Origin: Colletotrichum lupini
Taxonomy: Eukaryota; Ascomycota; Sordariomycetes; Glomerellales; Glomerellaceae
Reading direction: 5' to 3'
NCBI RefSeq assembly: GCF_023278565.1
Contig: NC_064673.1
Location: 186,001-250,000 of the forward strand
Length of the DNA stretch: 64,000 nt
Below are positions 23,153-35,528 of this stretch, in pieces. Made by a program: the position numbers and the translations under genes. Position 1 is the first letter of the stretch; the number at the start of each line of letters is the position of its first letter. The notes under the pieces are model-generated. The model was not told where the DNA came from and searched no databases. It saw nothing but the letters and a program-made list of their open reading frames with translations.

Positions 23153-24171
23153 GACGTGGGCTGGTCTAAAGCCAACAAGGTGATGCATGGGTTGTAAGTA
23201 GGACAGTTCCCTATGGTGTGCCAAACGTCCTTCACTTTAGATAGAGGGGGAGAGAAAGAGCGAGATTTGGGGATGTGAGAATACTCAGCTGCATCGTATT
23301 GAGTCGTTGGCCCATATGCCAATAGTGCCATAAGTGCGGTCACTCGGCTTAGCAGTCGAAGTCACGAAGAACTGCACTAGTCATTAGCGGGAGCCACAGA
23401 AGAATACTACTGAAAGCCACCTATCTCAAACATGCAAGAGTAAAAAGTGGGAAATAGTGATAGAGTTATCCGACCTAACCACACTAGACGTATACATACT
23501 TACATGTGAGTGACAAACCGATCCTCTCAATTCAGTCTGGCTATCCAGTTGAGCATTCTCGTTCCTTATAAGAAGTTGCCAACTTAACGCTCTTCATGCT
23601 TTAGTCTGTTCTACGTTGACGGAGATGCATGCACAGTCAGCAAAGGACATCCTCATTCCTGGGATAACTGCATCACTGGAGGGGTTACTGTACTGCCCGT
23701 GTAAGGGAATTGACCCGCATATCATCCGAACGATTCAACACTCGTCGTCAAAGTTGCAGACAAGACAGGCACAGACAAGTCGGATGAAACTGGTCCCCTC
23801 ATTTACCACTTCAACGCAACCCTTCAATACCTTGGCCGGGCGTTGCTTCTTCTTGGCGCGGGCCAAGATGAGTGGTGACCTTTTGCTTGGCTTGGGCCCT
23901 AGCGAGAATGTGGTCGAGGTTCCAAAGTACCTACTAGATAGGTGAGTTATAAGGGACTGACACCCGCCGGAAATATCGGAAGTCCCGGCATCACCGGCTC
24001 CGTCCCCCAACGTCATTCTGCCCACTGCTCTCGTACAATACACACTCTTTCCCCCCCTTCTCATCCGCCACACCCCCCTTGTATATCTTTATTTGCGCCC
24101 ATTCGAAAGGGAATACCATATTGCAGCTATTTTGCTCGGGAAAGTCGGCTTTCGCGCGCTTTTGCGAGAGA
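23153..24171. other. Intergenic region
   Basis: Upstream region of the Zn2Cys6 gene, C/T-rich near 24040-24075, which may be its 5' leader. Short open frames lack motifs. Confidence 0.5.
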
Positions 24172-26784
24172 ATGTCAGATACCGCCGACGATGAACCCGT
24201 ATACAAGCGTAAGCGGGTCGCAAAGGCCTGCCAGACATGCCGATCCATGAAATCCAAAGTGAGATTAAACAGCCCAAGTCTCTAACATCCTTTCCTCCGC
24301 ATTGACTTTAGACCTATGTGTTCACAGCTTACTCATACAAATTGATAGTGCGACGGGAAACAGCCAAAGTGTGGAAGATGCGTCGGGTATGGCTACGACT
24401 GCGTCTACTCCGTAGGAAGACCTCGTCGACGACGGGAAAAGGCCACCGGCAACGGAGATGCCGGCGCAGAAGGTCCAGCAGCCGGATCTGGCCCCGGCGC
24501 GCACACGCATGCCGCCCTTAAGATCGCCGTAGATCAGTATGAGACTCTAGTGCAAAGCCTCATCACACAGCTACCCTCTGCCCAACAGCAGCAAGACGCC
24601 CAAGCGCAGCTCAACTCCATCAAGTCGCAAGTTGACCAGGCCGTGGATAAGACGTCCTCGACAGAGACGCCGTCATACTCGCCGGGCGTGGACCGTGGAC
24701 AGCACAACCACCCCGATTACCAACCTTCCCCGACACCTTCGCTCAAGCCTAGCCAGAGATACTTGGGCGAGGTCAGCGACGTGCACTTCTTCAATGTCAT
24801 TAAGCGAATCCTACAGACAAAAGACGCTCCCGGCGGCGGCGGCGGCGGCGGTGGCGGCAGCAGTGCAGGGGCGGACCACGACTTTGACAGCTACGAACAG
24901 GACGGCGACGCGCTGCTCGCCGGCGCTGCCGCAGGAGGGAGGCTGGTGGAGCTTCCCGGCCCCGAACAGGAGCGCAAGTTCACCGACGTGTACTTTGCAA
25001 CCATTCACCTCGCGTACCCTTTTATACCGCAGTCTACCTTCTCGAAACTGTGTGACAGGATAGGGGGCGCGCCCAACGGCGGTGATCGTTTGGGAGGCAC
25101 GGAATCTGCTCTTTATTGTAGGTTTGAATCATGCGCCCCTTCTTCTATTAACCTCCCTGGGAGCCGTGGGATAGCAAGATAAGACAGGGCTAATGTAACT
25201 CATAGATGTAATCTGCGCCATTGGCTCATATTATACGTCTTTTCTGGAGAAGAACTCGGATACCCGCCATTTCCACGGCGTCTACTTCCAGCGTGCTTTA
25301 GCTCTTGCTGCATCAACGGCATCGTCGGATCGGTCCATTAACCAGGTCTCACTGCTTCTGACGCAATGTTTCTACTATCTCGCGGTATCTCGGACAGACA
25401 GGTTTGTTTTGCATTGTCTCACTTTGTCCCATTGCACACATCTAACATTCACAGCTGCTGGATGACCCTGGGCCAAGCCGTCCGAATCGCTCAAGGTATC
25501 GGTCTACACGTCGAAAAGGACAAGAACAACCCCCGACACACGGTAGAAACCGAGACGCGTCGCAGAGTGTGGTACTCCATCTACGTCCTAGACCGTCTCC
25601 TCTCCCTCCAGCTAGGCCGCCCCGCGGCCGTACACGAGGACGACTTCAATGTACCGCTCCCTTCGCGGCGTGCCGACTCGGAGATTGACTGGGAGGCCAC
25701 TCACATGGAGCCGCCGGTCGAGGAGACGTCGGGCGGGGACTACTTCCTCGCCGTCATTGGTTTCTCGCAGATTCTGGGCCGCGCGCTGCGGGATGTTTTT
25801 GGGCCGAGGCACTCGCAGCTCACCTCTGCGGGTGCCCTCCGGACGAGGGAACTGGATCGCCAGCTTGTGGATTGGAAGTCGAAGCTCCCGCGACGGTTGC
25901 GATTTAATCTGGGGCATGCCTTTGACCAGAATTTTGCATTCAAGAGACAGGTAGGTTTCAGCAGAAGTGGTCTGCGCTGTGTACGCAAACTTCAACATAG
26001 TACTAACAAACACCAGCGAAACATCCTCGCAGTCAAGTTCCACCACCTGCGGGCTCTTCTGCACCGGCCATACCTGTGCTACCCCCTCCTCCGCGGCCTC
26101 GACGACACGTCCTCCACACTCTCCGAGGTAGACTGGCATCTCGTCAGCATATCAGAAAAGACATGTGTTGCCGAGGCGCGGGAGACGGCGCGGCTGCTGC
26201 ACGGCGTCTCGAGCGAGAAGGACCTGGTCCACGACTTCCCCTGGTGGCAGATGATTTCGTGTCTCTTGTGCACGAGCTCCATTCTGTTGATATCGAGTAC
26301 GTTTACGCAGCCCATGGCGGAGGACGAGGCCGTCTTTGACACCGAGGGCCTTTCGGACGATGCGGAGACGTGTCTCAAGATGTTTGAGGCATTGAGCTGC
26401 AACTCGTCGAGCGCCAAGAGCGCCCGGGATATGTTGAAGGGGCTCAAGGAGTGCGGCATCGACTGGAAGAGCAAGAACCCGCCCCGGCCGGCGGTGTTCG
26501 CTGAGATGCCGCAGCAACAGCAGCAGCAGCAGCAGCAACCGCAGCATCATGTGCCAAACAGCTCGATGCAGGCGCAACATCAGGCGCAGCAGGCGATGCT
26601 GTCGCCGGTGGAGATGGGTGCGTTGAGCGGGATGCCGGACTCTGCTACCGCGCAGGATATGGGAATGCTTGGGATGGGTGTGGCTCCTTTGGCGCCCGGC
26701 CAGTGGCCGGCGGAGATTGTGGACTCGATGGCGTGGTCTGCGCAGTTCTTTGATGCCATTCAGGGGTATGGGAATGGCGAGTAA
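24172..26784 (+). CDS. Zn2Cys6 transcription factor with fungal-specific TF domain
   Basis: Five exons, 24172-24258, 24349-25117, 25206-25401, 25455-25950 and 26017-26784, all in phase, give 771 aa. The binuclear zinc cluster spans residues 20-47 with Cys at 20, 23, 30, 37, 40 and 47 (CQTCRSMKSKC then KCGRC), preceded by the basic YKRKRVAKA. The first intron splits the zinc cluster, a common position. A low-complexity linker with nine Gly follows (near 24835). The central region (SCWMTLGQAVRIAQGIGLH, then RRRVWYSIYVLDR) is the classic fungal_trans domain. The C-terminus has a poly-Gln run (near 26515-26540) and a Met/Gln/Ala-rich tail, probably activating. It is a nuclear regulator of unknown target. 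The neighbours (phosphatase, MAD2) do not suggest a pathway. Confidence 0.9.
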
Positions 26785-27455
26785 GGGGCATGTTTTGGCG
26801 GGATCAATGCTGTACTAACATAATGATGTAAGTTGGTTATCATGTACAAAAGTCATGTGTACATCTAGTTAAGGAGAGGCAGTAAGGTATCTTGAGATGA
26901 TCAGCATCAAGGTAGTCCATCGCAGCCAAGTCAATGATTCGTTGATGTAGATGTGAACGGATTGGTAGCAAGACAATGCCTCAACTCATCGTAGGCTCAA
27001 CTTTATTTGGTTATAGGATTTTGCCATCTAGAAATGATTTCGCTTCCGACAGGAGGGCCTCTATATGTCTATTCAGAGGCCAAGATAAGGTGAGGTAAAA
27101 CAATGCAAGGTGAGGCGAGGTGAGGTGAGGTGAAGGGTGCACCTTGTCAAGATACGTACCCAGGTGGACTGCCGGGAGCTTCGACCCCCGGACGGCCCAG
27201 GCGGCGGGGCAATCAGCCGCGAGCAATGACAGCCAGCGCCGGCAGCACCCAAATCACCCCGCAACCAAACCCCCAAAAATCGATCCCAATTCTCAATCTC
27301 AACCCCAGAAAGTAAACAAGCTCTCCGATTTCCTCCTCCCCGATTACGCTGCCCCCCGATTCATCACCACCTCCTCCGTCCGGCGACACCGAAACCGTCA
27401 CCGATACTAGCACCACCAATCGATACCATCAGTCGTCATCCCGAATACCATCACG
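26785..27455. other. Intergenic region with AGGTGAGG tract
   Basis: Contains an A/G/T-rich stretch at 27084-27134 built of repeated AGGTGAGG/AGGTAAA units. A CCCAAA/CACC-rich leader directly precedes the MAD2 start (27250-27455). Confidence 0.6.
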
Positions 27456-28506
27456 ATGGCCCCCGACGCCAAACCCGCCAAAGCCAGCAAGGCTAGCAAG
27501 ACCGACAAATCGGACAAGGAGGACAAGTCCAAGGTGCACAAGCTCGCCCTCAAGGGAAGCGCAAAGCTCGTGGCCGAATTCGTCAGTCTATTTCCTTCCT
27601 ATTAGCGATTGCGCCAAGCTAACTCGTACCTGCAGTTTCAATACTCGATACACACAATCCTGTACGAACCTTGGTCCCTCGAAAGATGCTGCGCCGATTC
27701 GAATACTGACATACATGTCCTCCAAACAGCTTCCAGCGAGGTGTCTACCCAGCAGAAGATTTCTCAGCGTACGTCTAGCATTGCCTTTCTTCCCCCTCCT
27801 GCGACAGACAGAGACTGACCACACATCCTCTACAGCGTCAAGAAATACGGTCTCAACATGCTAGGTTCGCCTTCCTCATCTCCCATCCCGCCGACACAGC
27901 CTTCGCACTATTTCGCCAACTCTCACATCTAGCAAAGATTCCCCACAAGCTAACAGCATATCCACCCCTCCAGTCTCCTCCGACGACCAAGTCCGAGCCT
28001 ACATCAAAAAGATCATGTCCCAACTAGACCGCTGGATGCTCCGCGGCAAAATCTCCAAGCTCGTCATCGTAATCACAGACAAGGACACGGGCGAGCACGT
28101 AGAACGCTGGCAATTCGACGTCGAAATCTTTGGCCGCCCCGCAAAGTCCAAATCCTCAAAGACCTCTTCGTCCTCCAAATCATCCTCCTCGAAACCCGCA
28201 GACCAAGAAAACGCATCCCCCGCCACGGCAGAGGACGCGGCCCCCGAAAAGACGGAACAAGAAATCCAATCCGAAATCGCCGCCATCTTCCGCCAGATCA
28301 CCGCCTCCGTCACGTTCCTCCCCCAGCTCAACGGAGACTGCACGTTCAACGTCCTCGTGTACGCCGACGCCGACTCCGAGGTGCCCGTCGAGTGGGGCGA
28401 CAGCGACGCAAAGGAGATTGTCAATGGCGAGCGCGTCCAGCTGCGTGGGTTCAGCACCAGCAACCACCGTGTTGACACCCTCGTCAGCTATCGCTTGGCG
28501 GAGTAG
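27456..28506 (+). CDS. mad2: MAD2, spindle assembly checkpoint HORMA protein
   Basis: Holds back anaphase by binding Cdc20 at unattached kinetochores. Five exons, 27456-27581, 27636-27661, 27730-27768, 27836-27864 and 27974-28506, give 250 aa. Exons 2-4 are only 26, 39 and 29 nt, but phases agree and splicing recovers the family segments FFQYSIHTILFQRGVYPAED, FSAVKKYGLNML and VRAYIKKIMSQLDRWM. The HORMA core continues with WQFDVEIFG, RQITASVTFLP and the C-terminal safety-belt end HRVDTLVSYRLAE. An acidic/Lys N-terminal extension and a Ser/Lys-rich insertion of about 40 residues after FDVEIFGR make it longer than the usual 200-225 aa. Identity is secure; the small exon borders are by eye. Confidence 0.9.
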
Positions 28507-29009
28507 AATTCGGCAAGTCTCGCGTGGGCGGGTTTGCTGTATGATGCGAGGTTACGGCTTGTCGGCGGACGAGAAAAGGTTTATAGGCCAAGTGTGGAGA
28601 GAACACAGCATGGAAATCTGTGTGTATGTAATATGATGTGTGTGCGGCGTCACGGCGTTTGGGTAGTGTTCTGTGGTACGATGACCACTCACGGAAGAAA
28701 GACAGGCAAATTTCAGTCTCTGGAAAAAGTTCATCTTCACAATGGATGGCTAATAACTAGCCTCAAATCTCCCTTTTTCTACACCACTCACTATGCATTC
28801 CGTGTCTCGTCTCTCATCTCCACAGTAAACCACCGCCCGCCCATGCTGTAATGCAATCATCCCCGTCTTATCAGATGCATCCGTGGCCCGTTCCCATCGC
28901 CACCGTCATGAAGTTGCGCAGGACTGATTGAGCCTGGCTTGATGTTTTTTTTTCGTCGTCACACCTCTCTCAAACCGAAACGCCATTCTTGTTACGCCCC
29001 GAAATCCAC
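28507..29009. other. Convergent intergenic region
   Basis: Between the MAD2 stop (plus) and the UBP14 stop (minus). Nothing recognisable beyond likely 3' UTR sequence. Confidence 0.6.
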
Positions 29010-31563
29010 CTAAACACGCTTGAAGAAGTAGACGTAGGCAAACTTTCTCATCTCTTCAATCTCGCCTGCCTCGACAACCTTTTCATCATTGAAGAGGACC
29101 CAAGTGGGCTGGCTGTTGACTTCCTTACGAACGAAGGCGACATAATGACTAATGAAAAATATTAGCAAACTTTGAAAGTTCAGTCTTCAAGGTATAAACC
29201 ATCGTCAACATACCCGGCATGGATGCTTGTGCCCTTGTGGCAGGCGATAGACTGCAGCTGGTACTTTGCAGGGGTAGCGGCGCTGCCGGCGTCCGCTTTG
29301 GGAGCAGCGGGATCGGCTCCGGCGGCGGGGGCTTCGTCTTCAAAGATGCCCTGGTCCTCTGGATGGCTAAAGAGCCACTCAACAGCTCGCTCCACGTCAC
29401 CGTTGGTCTCGCGCAGAGCCTTCTTTGCTTGAGGCACCGAGAAGCCCATGGCGCCGAGCATCTCAATCTTTTCCGGATCCGCCGATGCTCTTCCGGCTCC
29501 CCCAGCACCGCCACCACCACTCAGAACGAGCGGATCGTCAATGTCGGGGTCCTCCATGTGGCCAAACAGCCACTCCATGGCAGCGTTGGCGTCCGAGTTG
29601 CCAGTGGCATGCAATGCCCGCTCGCAGCGATTGCGTCCGAAGCCCATGGCCTCCAGCTGGCTGACAGCCTCCGGGTTGGCAACGAAGGCCGGGGCGCTGG
29701 CCTCGGGCTCAACGGGAAGGGTCTCTTCGGAGGACTGCAGACCCTTGGAAAGATAGTCGTCGAGGAGGAAGGGCTCATCGGGGACAATGACGGGGACGTC
29801 AAGCTTGACAGGGACCCAGTTGATGACTGCCATCTTGCGGGCGTTGACAACCAGATTCTCGGGAAGGGTCTTGAACAAGGAGCGCTTAGTGTAGCCATCC
29901 TTGCTGCCACATGAAGAGCATGTCAGCTCAACAACCTCCTCGGCCGTGAAGTTATCGAGACACTGCTTGAGAGTTACGGCCTTGTAGGCGTCTGCCTTGG
30001 TCTCCTCGCCCTCGACAGTGGGTTCCTTCTCCAGAGGAACGTCTATGAAGATGTTGTCCTGCTCATTAGTCGAATACCGCACCTTCTTGCATCCCAGGCA
30101 CTGCAGCCGCTGTTCCAGAGTGAATCGGAACGGCTGGGTCGGGTCGCCGAGGTCGGAGGGATGCTGAGACCGAGTGACGAGTTTGAAGATGTGCTGCAGC
30201 AACTCGAAAGCATCCTGCTGCCGCATAGTCGAGAACTCTTCGTGGCCTCTTCCAATCAAGTGCTTCAACATGGCCGGGGCCAACCCCTTTTGGTGCGAAA
30301 TCTCGGGCGAGTGCTCAGATGCAGTCACGTCTGAGTCGGGCTTAGAATACCGACCCGAGAGCAAGCCGTCCGCAACCTTGCGGAGCTGGGTCTCCAAGTC
30401 CGCCGCAGGATCCTGGACAGTAGGCAGGTCGCGACTGGGCAAGTAGTAGCGATTCTTGAAAGCAGGAGTGTCAAAGAGACACTGGACGATGCTGGCAAGA
30501 TAACAGCTGTTGCCAAGGTTCTTGAGGCCGGTCAATCCAGCGCCAAACAGAGGCTTAAGCTCCTTGCCGTCTTCCGTGGTCATGCTAAAGTCCCAGCGCA
30601 GGTTCTGTTCAATCTGCATCTCGGTCAAGCTCTTTTCCGTCTTTTGCTGGTTCGCCAGGTTGATGCCCCAGTGTCCCAGGTGCTGGCCAAGATCGCTGTC
30701 GATGCGCTCTTCGTCGCACTTGTAGCAGTAGACGTCGGCCGTTCCCTCGGGTGTGATGGATCCGAGTTTGACGGCAACGCCGTGGCCGGACTGATCCGAA
30801 TGCGCGAGGGCGTGAGAGTTACCGTCGACACCTCCCATTTGCTTCCTTCCGCAGCCCAGATTTCCACACTCCAAGCAGAGCCATAGGTTCTCGTGCAGAT
30901 CACAGGCGGAGCAGTGTCCGAGATCACCAGACTGAATGGTTCTTGACTCGGTCTGTTGCATGAGCAGGATGTGCTCGCAGCTCGTAAGCTCCTGCTCCCA
31001 CGCCTTGACCTCCTCTTTCCTCGAGAAGGTATTGGCTTTCATGATGCCGTCCACAATGGGGGCAAGCTTGTCGCTCGTCTTGTCCAGCTCCTGGTTGCAC
31101 TCAAGGCACTTGACAGTGGTTGTAGTATCGTATCGGTCGGCCTCGGTTTCGGCGGCGATGGCGAGCTTGGACATCTTCAAGGGGGGTTCATCTCGGACAA
31201 GGACTTTGCGGGTGCGGCGAATGTTGAGAACGAGCGGGTGGCTCCAGAGCTGTCGGTGGAGCTGAGCATGGTTGCGGTCACCGGCACAACCGCCGTTGAA
31301 GCACTGGAGGCAAACATCGACACCGGCAGGATCGTCCTGGGCAAAAGGATCAGCAAGAAGCAGAAGCAGGCGGGTCATGGACGAGGCGCACGATGGAATC
31401 GAAGCACTGGGTGCAGTCTTCCCGGTAGACGGAGTTGTGAGGTGCAGGCGGCTGGAGGGCTGGGAGAGGTGTGGTCAGTGTCATAGTATTGGACAGAGCT
31501 ATGATGAGGATAGACTAGAAAATCATTACCTGCAGCTATGGACTCAAGATGCGGGCACGCCAT
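29010..31563 (-). CDS. ubp14: UBP14/USP5-type deubiquitinase (isopeptidase T)
   Basis: Disassembles free unanchored ubiquitin chains and so supports the proteasome. Four exons, 31563-31530, 31459-31392, 31336-29214 and 29148-29010, give 787 aa, close to yeast Ubp14 (781). The first two small exons supply MACPHLESI and YREDCTQCFDSI, joining to DDPAGVDVCLQCFNGGC, the exact order of USP5 N-termini. Then come a zf-UBP finger (about 170-250, with CSAC, CLECGNLGCGR and HALAH), the USP Cys box GNSCYLA with catalytic Cys at about 312, two UBA domains (EAMGFGRNRCERAL and GAMGFSVPQAKKAL) and the His box HAGHYVAFV with catalytic His at about 743. The last exon ends FAYVYFFKRV. All domains and catalytic residues are intact. 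Confidence 0.93.
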
Positions 31564-33311
31564 GGTGGGAGCGATACTAGAAGGCTTCCAGGTCGAGGCT
31601 GTCGTCTCTGAGGTAAGGTAGGTAGGGTATCTTGTGTGGGGTTGACGGCGAATCCAGAGGTGTGAGAAGAGTTGGGAAAAAGTCGCAGACAATAAGATGG
31701 TTTTGAATCTGAGGTGAGTTGTGTTCAGCCTCGCAGTTGAGACCAGAGACAAAACAGGCAGCCAACGGGATGCGACAGCCGAGAGCTAAGCAACGAGGTG
31801 AAAGGCTGAGATGCGCTCGTGCTCAAGCCGATGCAGGCGAGGACGGTGGTGGTGGTGGTGGTGGTGGTGGTGGTGGTGGTGTTGGACTGAGTGCCCCGCG
31901 TTGGAGTTACAGGGACCTGGTGCCTGAACTTACTTTGGCAGCTTCCCTGAGGTGACAGTGGTAGGTGGCATTAGCTCAGCTTTGGAGGGGGGCACAGTGT
32001 GGCGGGCACCTCAGATTTTGAGGATTACGTAGTAGAGTGGGGAAGCTTGAGGAAAGCATAGATGGATTAAATGCATTTTCAGGCTTATGTGCATGTCCGT
32101 GGTGGGAGGTCATCATAGATGCATATCGGAGCTATATAAGGTGGCGGATTGCAGGTAGGTAAGCGGCTTCCCCGGACTTAGGCTTCCATTGGAAGCGGAC
32201 ATGTACAAATGCGTCAAACCTACGGAGTACGTAGCTGAGGTGCCTTGGGCGGAGTACGTTCCAGCGAGCACGGGGGTAGCTTGCGTATCTAATCAGATTG
32301 AATCTCTTTCGCTGGCGAGAACGGCGAAGAACCATGACAAATTGTTGCCGCCCCGTCAAGCCCGTCAAAAGATCCCCCAGTCATCCCCACTTGGAGCACC
32401 CAGAGCTGTCGGGTTAATGGATTCTCACTTTGCCAGCTGGTCACCTGCACCTGATAGCTTACTTAAGTACGTACCTTACTCCGTACTGTGGATCCGATAA
32501 GGCAAGGTCAACGACATGGACGGCAAGAGGACGGGACCAAAGTCACCAAAGTCCTGGGTGCGGTGCGTTCTTGCTGGGCCGAGGAAACAACGGCATCATC
32601 CCGGCCAATCAGATGTTTCCCATGCTCCAGGGAGTGGATCAGATAACGGGCAGGTCTGCAGCTCTGACATCCTGACACGCTGAAAAAGAGACACACTAAA
32701 GAAGGAAGGGAACCTTGAAGCGGATTAGTGTACATACACTAATGGCTGGGGGACCCTCGGCGCTGTGGAGGCGGATGAAAAAATGTCTTCTCCGAGGCGC
32801 CGAGCCATCCATCCTGAAGCCGTCACCCCCGTCCACTACTACTGACTGCTGGCTGCTGCGACTGCTGTGACTGTATGCTAAAGCCCAAGATGGCATAGGC
32901 AGTGTACGGGCCTGGGGACCAGTGGCCGACCACTGTCCATGACTTAATGCATGGTCATTGAACGCTCCCATTGGCCCGTCGGCTTCTGCTACCCCCGAGA
33001 TCGCCATCGTTCTCCGTCACAAGTCCCGCAGGCCTTCTCTGCTATCCGTACTCCGTAATAATTTCCATTTTCCATTTATCCTCTCAAAGAACTTCTCGCC
33101 TCCCTCCAAGTCTGCCCCCCTCAACACCTCGATCTCTTGCCAAACGCAATTTGCTATATCGACCACCTTTTGTCGCCATCGCCATCTCGACTCATCAACA
33201 ATATCCTAAATCGACTCTTGCGACTACGCTCGTATCGATTTAATCTGCTCAACCTCCATATTCATCGACCTGCACCTCTTTGAAAAGCCACTAGTCCGAA
33301 ACTCCTCCAAA
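31564..33311. other. Divergent promoter region of UBP14 and ISU1
   Basis: 1.75 kb between divergent starts. Contains a (GGT)12 triplet repeat, AGGTAAGGTAGG at 31611-31622, TACTCCGTA or its complement at 32221, 32477 and 33049, and a C/T-rich leader (33050-33310) before ISU1. No gene recognised. Confidence 0.55.
31845..31880. repeat. (GGT)12 microsatellite
   Basis: Twelve uninterrupted GGT triplets about 280 bp upstream of the UBP14 start codon. Such G-runs could in principle form a two-layer G-quadruplex; this is inference only. Confidence 0.95.
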
Positions 33312-34253
33312 ATGTTCTCCAGATCTCTCCGCGTCGCCTCTCGCAGGGTCCTTGCGACCTCTGTCCGCCCTTCTGCCATGCCCGCTCGTCAGCTTGCACC
33401 TGCTGCCACTGTCGGCGCCACGAGGGGATACCACGAGAAGGTCCTTGACCAGTATGCTACCCCGGATATCTCCTTTCAAAGACACATAGGGCTAATCTTG
33501 ACGTGTACAGCTACTCGCGTCCCCGTAACGTCGGCTCGATGCCCAAGGGCGACCAGGACGTCGGTCAGGGTCTCGTCGGTGCTCCTGCTTGCGGCGATGT
33601 CATGAAGTAAGCCATCCTACGATCCATCTTCTCACTATCACGATACCATTGTTTGGGCCGCCTGGGTTGTGGCAGCGGCGTGCACTTGGGTCTCCGACAC
33701 GATGCGCTACCTCGCTCTCCACGCTCTTCAACTCGACGCATTTCATCCGGCTTTTCGCGACACCAATAATCATGGCCTTTCTGCCGTTATGTTACAATCG
33801 CTGACACATTCAATAGGCTCAACATCCGTGTCGACCCCAAGACCAATGTCATCTCCGACGTCAAGTTCAAGACCTTCGGCTGCGGATCCGCCATCGCTTC
33901 CTCCAGCTACCTTACCGAGCTTGTCCGGGGCATGACGTGAGTGACCTCACCCCAGATATATCATTCGCACCGATGCTAACCTACAGCACAGCTTGGAGCA
34001 GGCCGGCCGCGTCAAGAACACCGAGATTGCCCAGGAGCTCAAGCTTCCCCCCGTCAAGGTATGTGATCAAGAAAGCCTCTTCTGTTCTTGTGTCGCCGTC
34101 ACTAACGCAACGTAGCTCCACTGCAGCATGCTTGCCGAGGACGCCATCAAGGCCGCCATTTCCGACTACTACACCAAGAACCCCAACGCGAAGCCCACCA
34201 ACCTGGCCGGCACCGAGGCCAAGGCCGAGTCCGCCGCCTCCGCTTCTGCATAA
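33312..34253 (+). CDS. isu1: ISU1, mitochondrial Fe-S cluster scaffold (IscU)
   Basis: Scaffold on which Nfs1 and partners assemble [2Fe-2S] clusters in the mitochondrial matrix. Five exons, 33312-33451, 33511-33606, 33817-33936, 33992-34058 and 34116-34253, in phase, give 186 aa. The N-terminus ([20 protein letters not shown]) is Arg/Ser-rich without acids, a typical matrix presequence. The mature core starts near [17 protein letters not shown]. The three cluster Cys are at 74 (APACGD), 101 (FGCGSA) and 144 (LHCSML), with the Asp next to Cys74. LPPVK (137-141) is the Hsp70 (Ssq1) recognition motif. An Ala/Ser/Glu-rich C-terminal tail extends past the fold. Intron 2 (about 210 nt) is longer than the others. 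Confidence 0.95.
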
Positions 34254-35528
34254 ACAACACATCTCCATGATACCTTTCTTTCGTCACACGTCATTGGAGT
34301 TCGGTCAGGGGAGTGAAGAGGAGACGTCCCCGGGTGGAGGCCTAGAGGGCAGGGCAGGGCTGGGCAGACTTTGCCAACAAAACGAGATTTATCGCCGTCT
34401 TGTTCATCGACTTTTTTCAACAAAATCCGGAGTTTGGGAAGGAAATTATGGCTGTCTTTTATTTCGCAGAGCTTGTATGGGATGAGAGCTCCTCTACAGC
34501 GACGGCAGTCGCTACACGAAGCATCGACGCTGCCGCGAAACAGGCCTTTTTCATGTCTACCAAAAGGCTTTCAAGGGCAGGGTTGATTGTACGTCAGTGT
34601 TGAGAATACCATTTAGTTAGTGGCTAGCTTATCAGCGAGTCGACAGAGACGAAAATGCCAGAGAACGACATTGTCCTGCCACTCATGCACCACTCAATGC
34701 TTCAATTCAAACCGTTCCACAATACGTTCGCTTTCTGCACGGGGCATCGTGAGCGCCAACGGTGTGACTGAGTCTTCGAATTGCGCAGCTCTCAGAATGA
34801 GGGAGCGGGGCTGGGTGCTGACCTCGGGATTGCATCCGCAAGGATCAAACCTAGCTGTTGTCATGCGGGCAACATCGGTAGCCAACAAACAACATCCGTG
34901 ACCGCATTGTCTTCATTCGCGAGAAGAGGGGATATCGATCAGAGCAGGTCTTGGCCCTCAGTCTCGTGGCACTTGGTTCTCCCATAATGGTGGCGAGTGG
35001 AAAATGCCGAGTCACTTAACCCCCCGGAACCGGCTGACGGTATGTGAGCCGAAGACCGGCTTTAGACCCGACCCATCGGGCTTCGGCATGTCCTCGGAGA
35101 CTTCTCGTCGTGATATCAATTGACGACAGGCTTCTGGAAGTCTAGGCTCCGGCAACTCATGCAATGCACCGCCTCCGCTCCCCCAGTTGTTAACAAGGTG
35201 TATTGGTGACTGAGCAAGTCGGCGACTTCAAGGATGACTAATTGCGCCGCAAGATAACTGCGACGAATCCCAAGTCCGCCAAATCCTCCTCTACGACGGA
35301 ATCCTCTGCAAGTCATGATGATTGGGAAATGAGCAAATGACGGCGGACTTTGGGATGCTGGAGCGTCTAAGGCTTGGCGGAGTTGAGATTCGAACCGTGG
35401 AGATGGCACATTGGCGATGGCTTCATAAACAACATGAGAGCCGTGGGTCGTTCACGCGGAGTAATGATGATAGACAAGAAGAATCACTTGGAGCAATTCA
35501 AACATTATCATCTCAATATTGATTCAAC
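34254..35528. other. Intergenic region
   Basis: 1.27 kb without a recognisable gene. On the minus strand at 35371-35396 there is a tRNA-tail-like sequence (GGTTCGAATCTCAACTCCGCC) with no matching 5' half. The rest shows nothing beyond short motif-free frames. Confidence 0.5.

Noticed and set aside
35350..35480. A complete tRNA gene on the minus strand
   Set aside because: Only a 3'-half-like sequence is present; no complementary 5' acceptor strand or anticodon arm was found.
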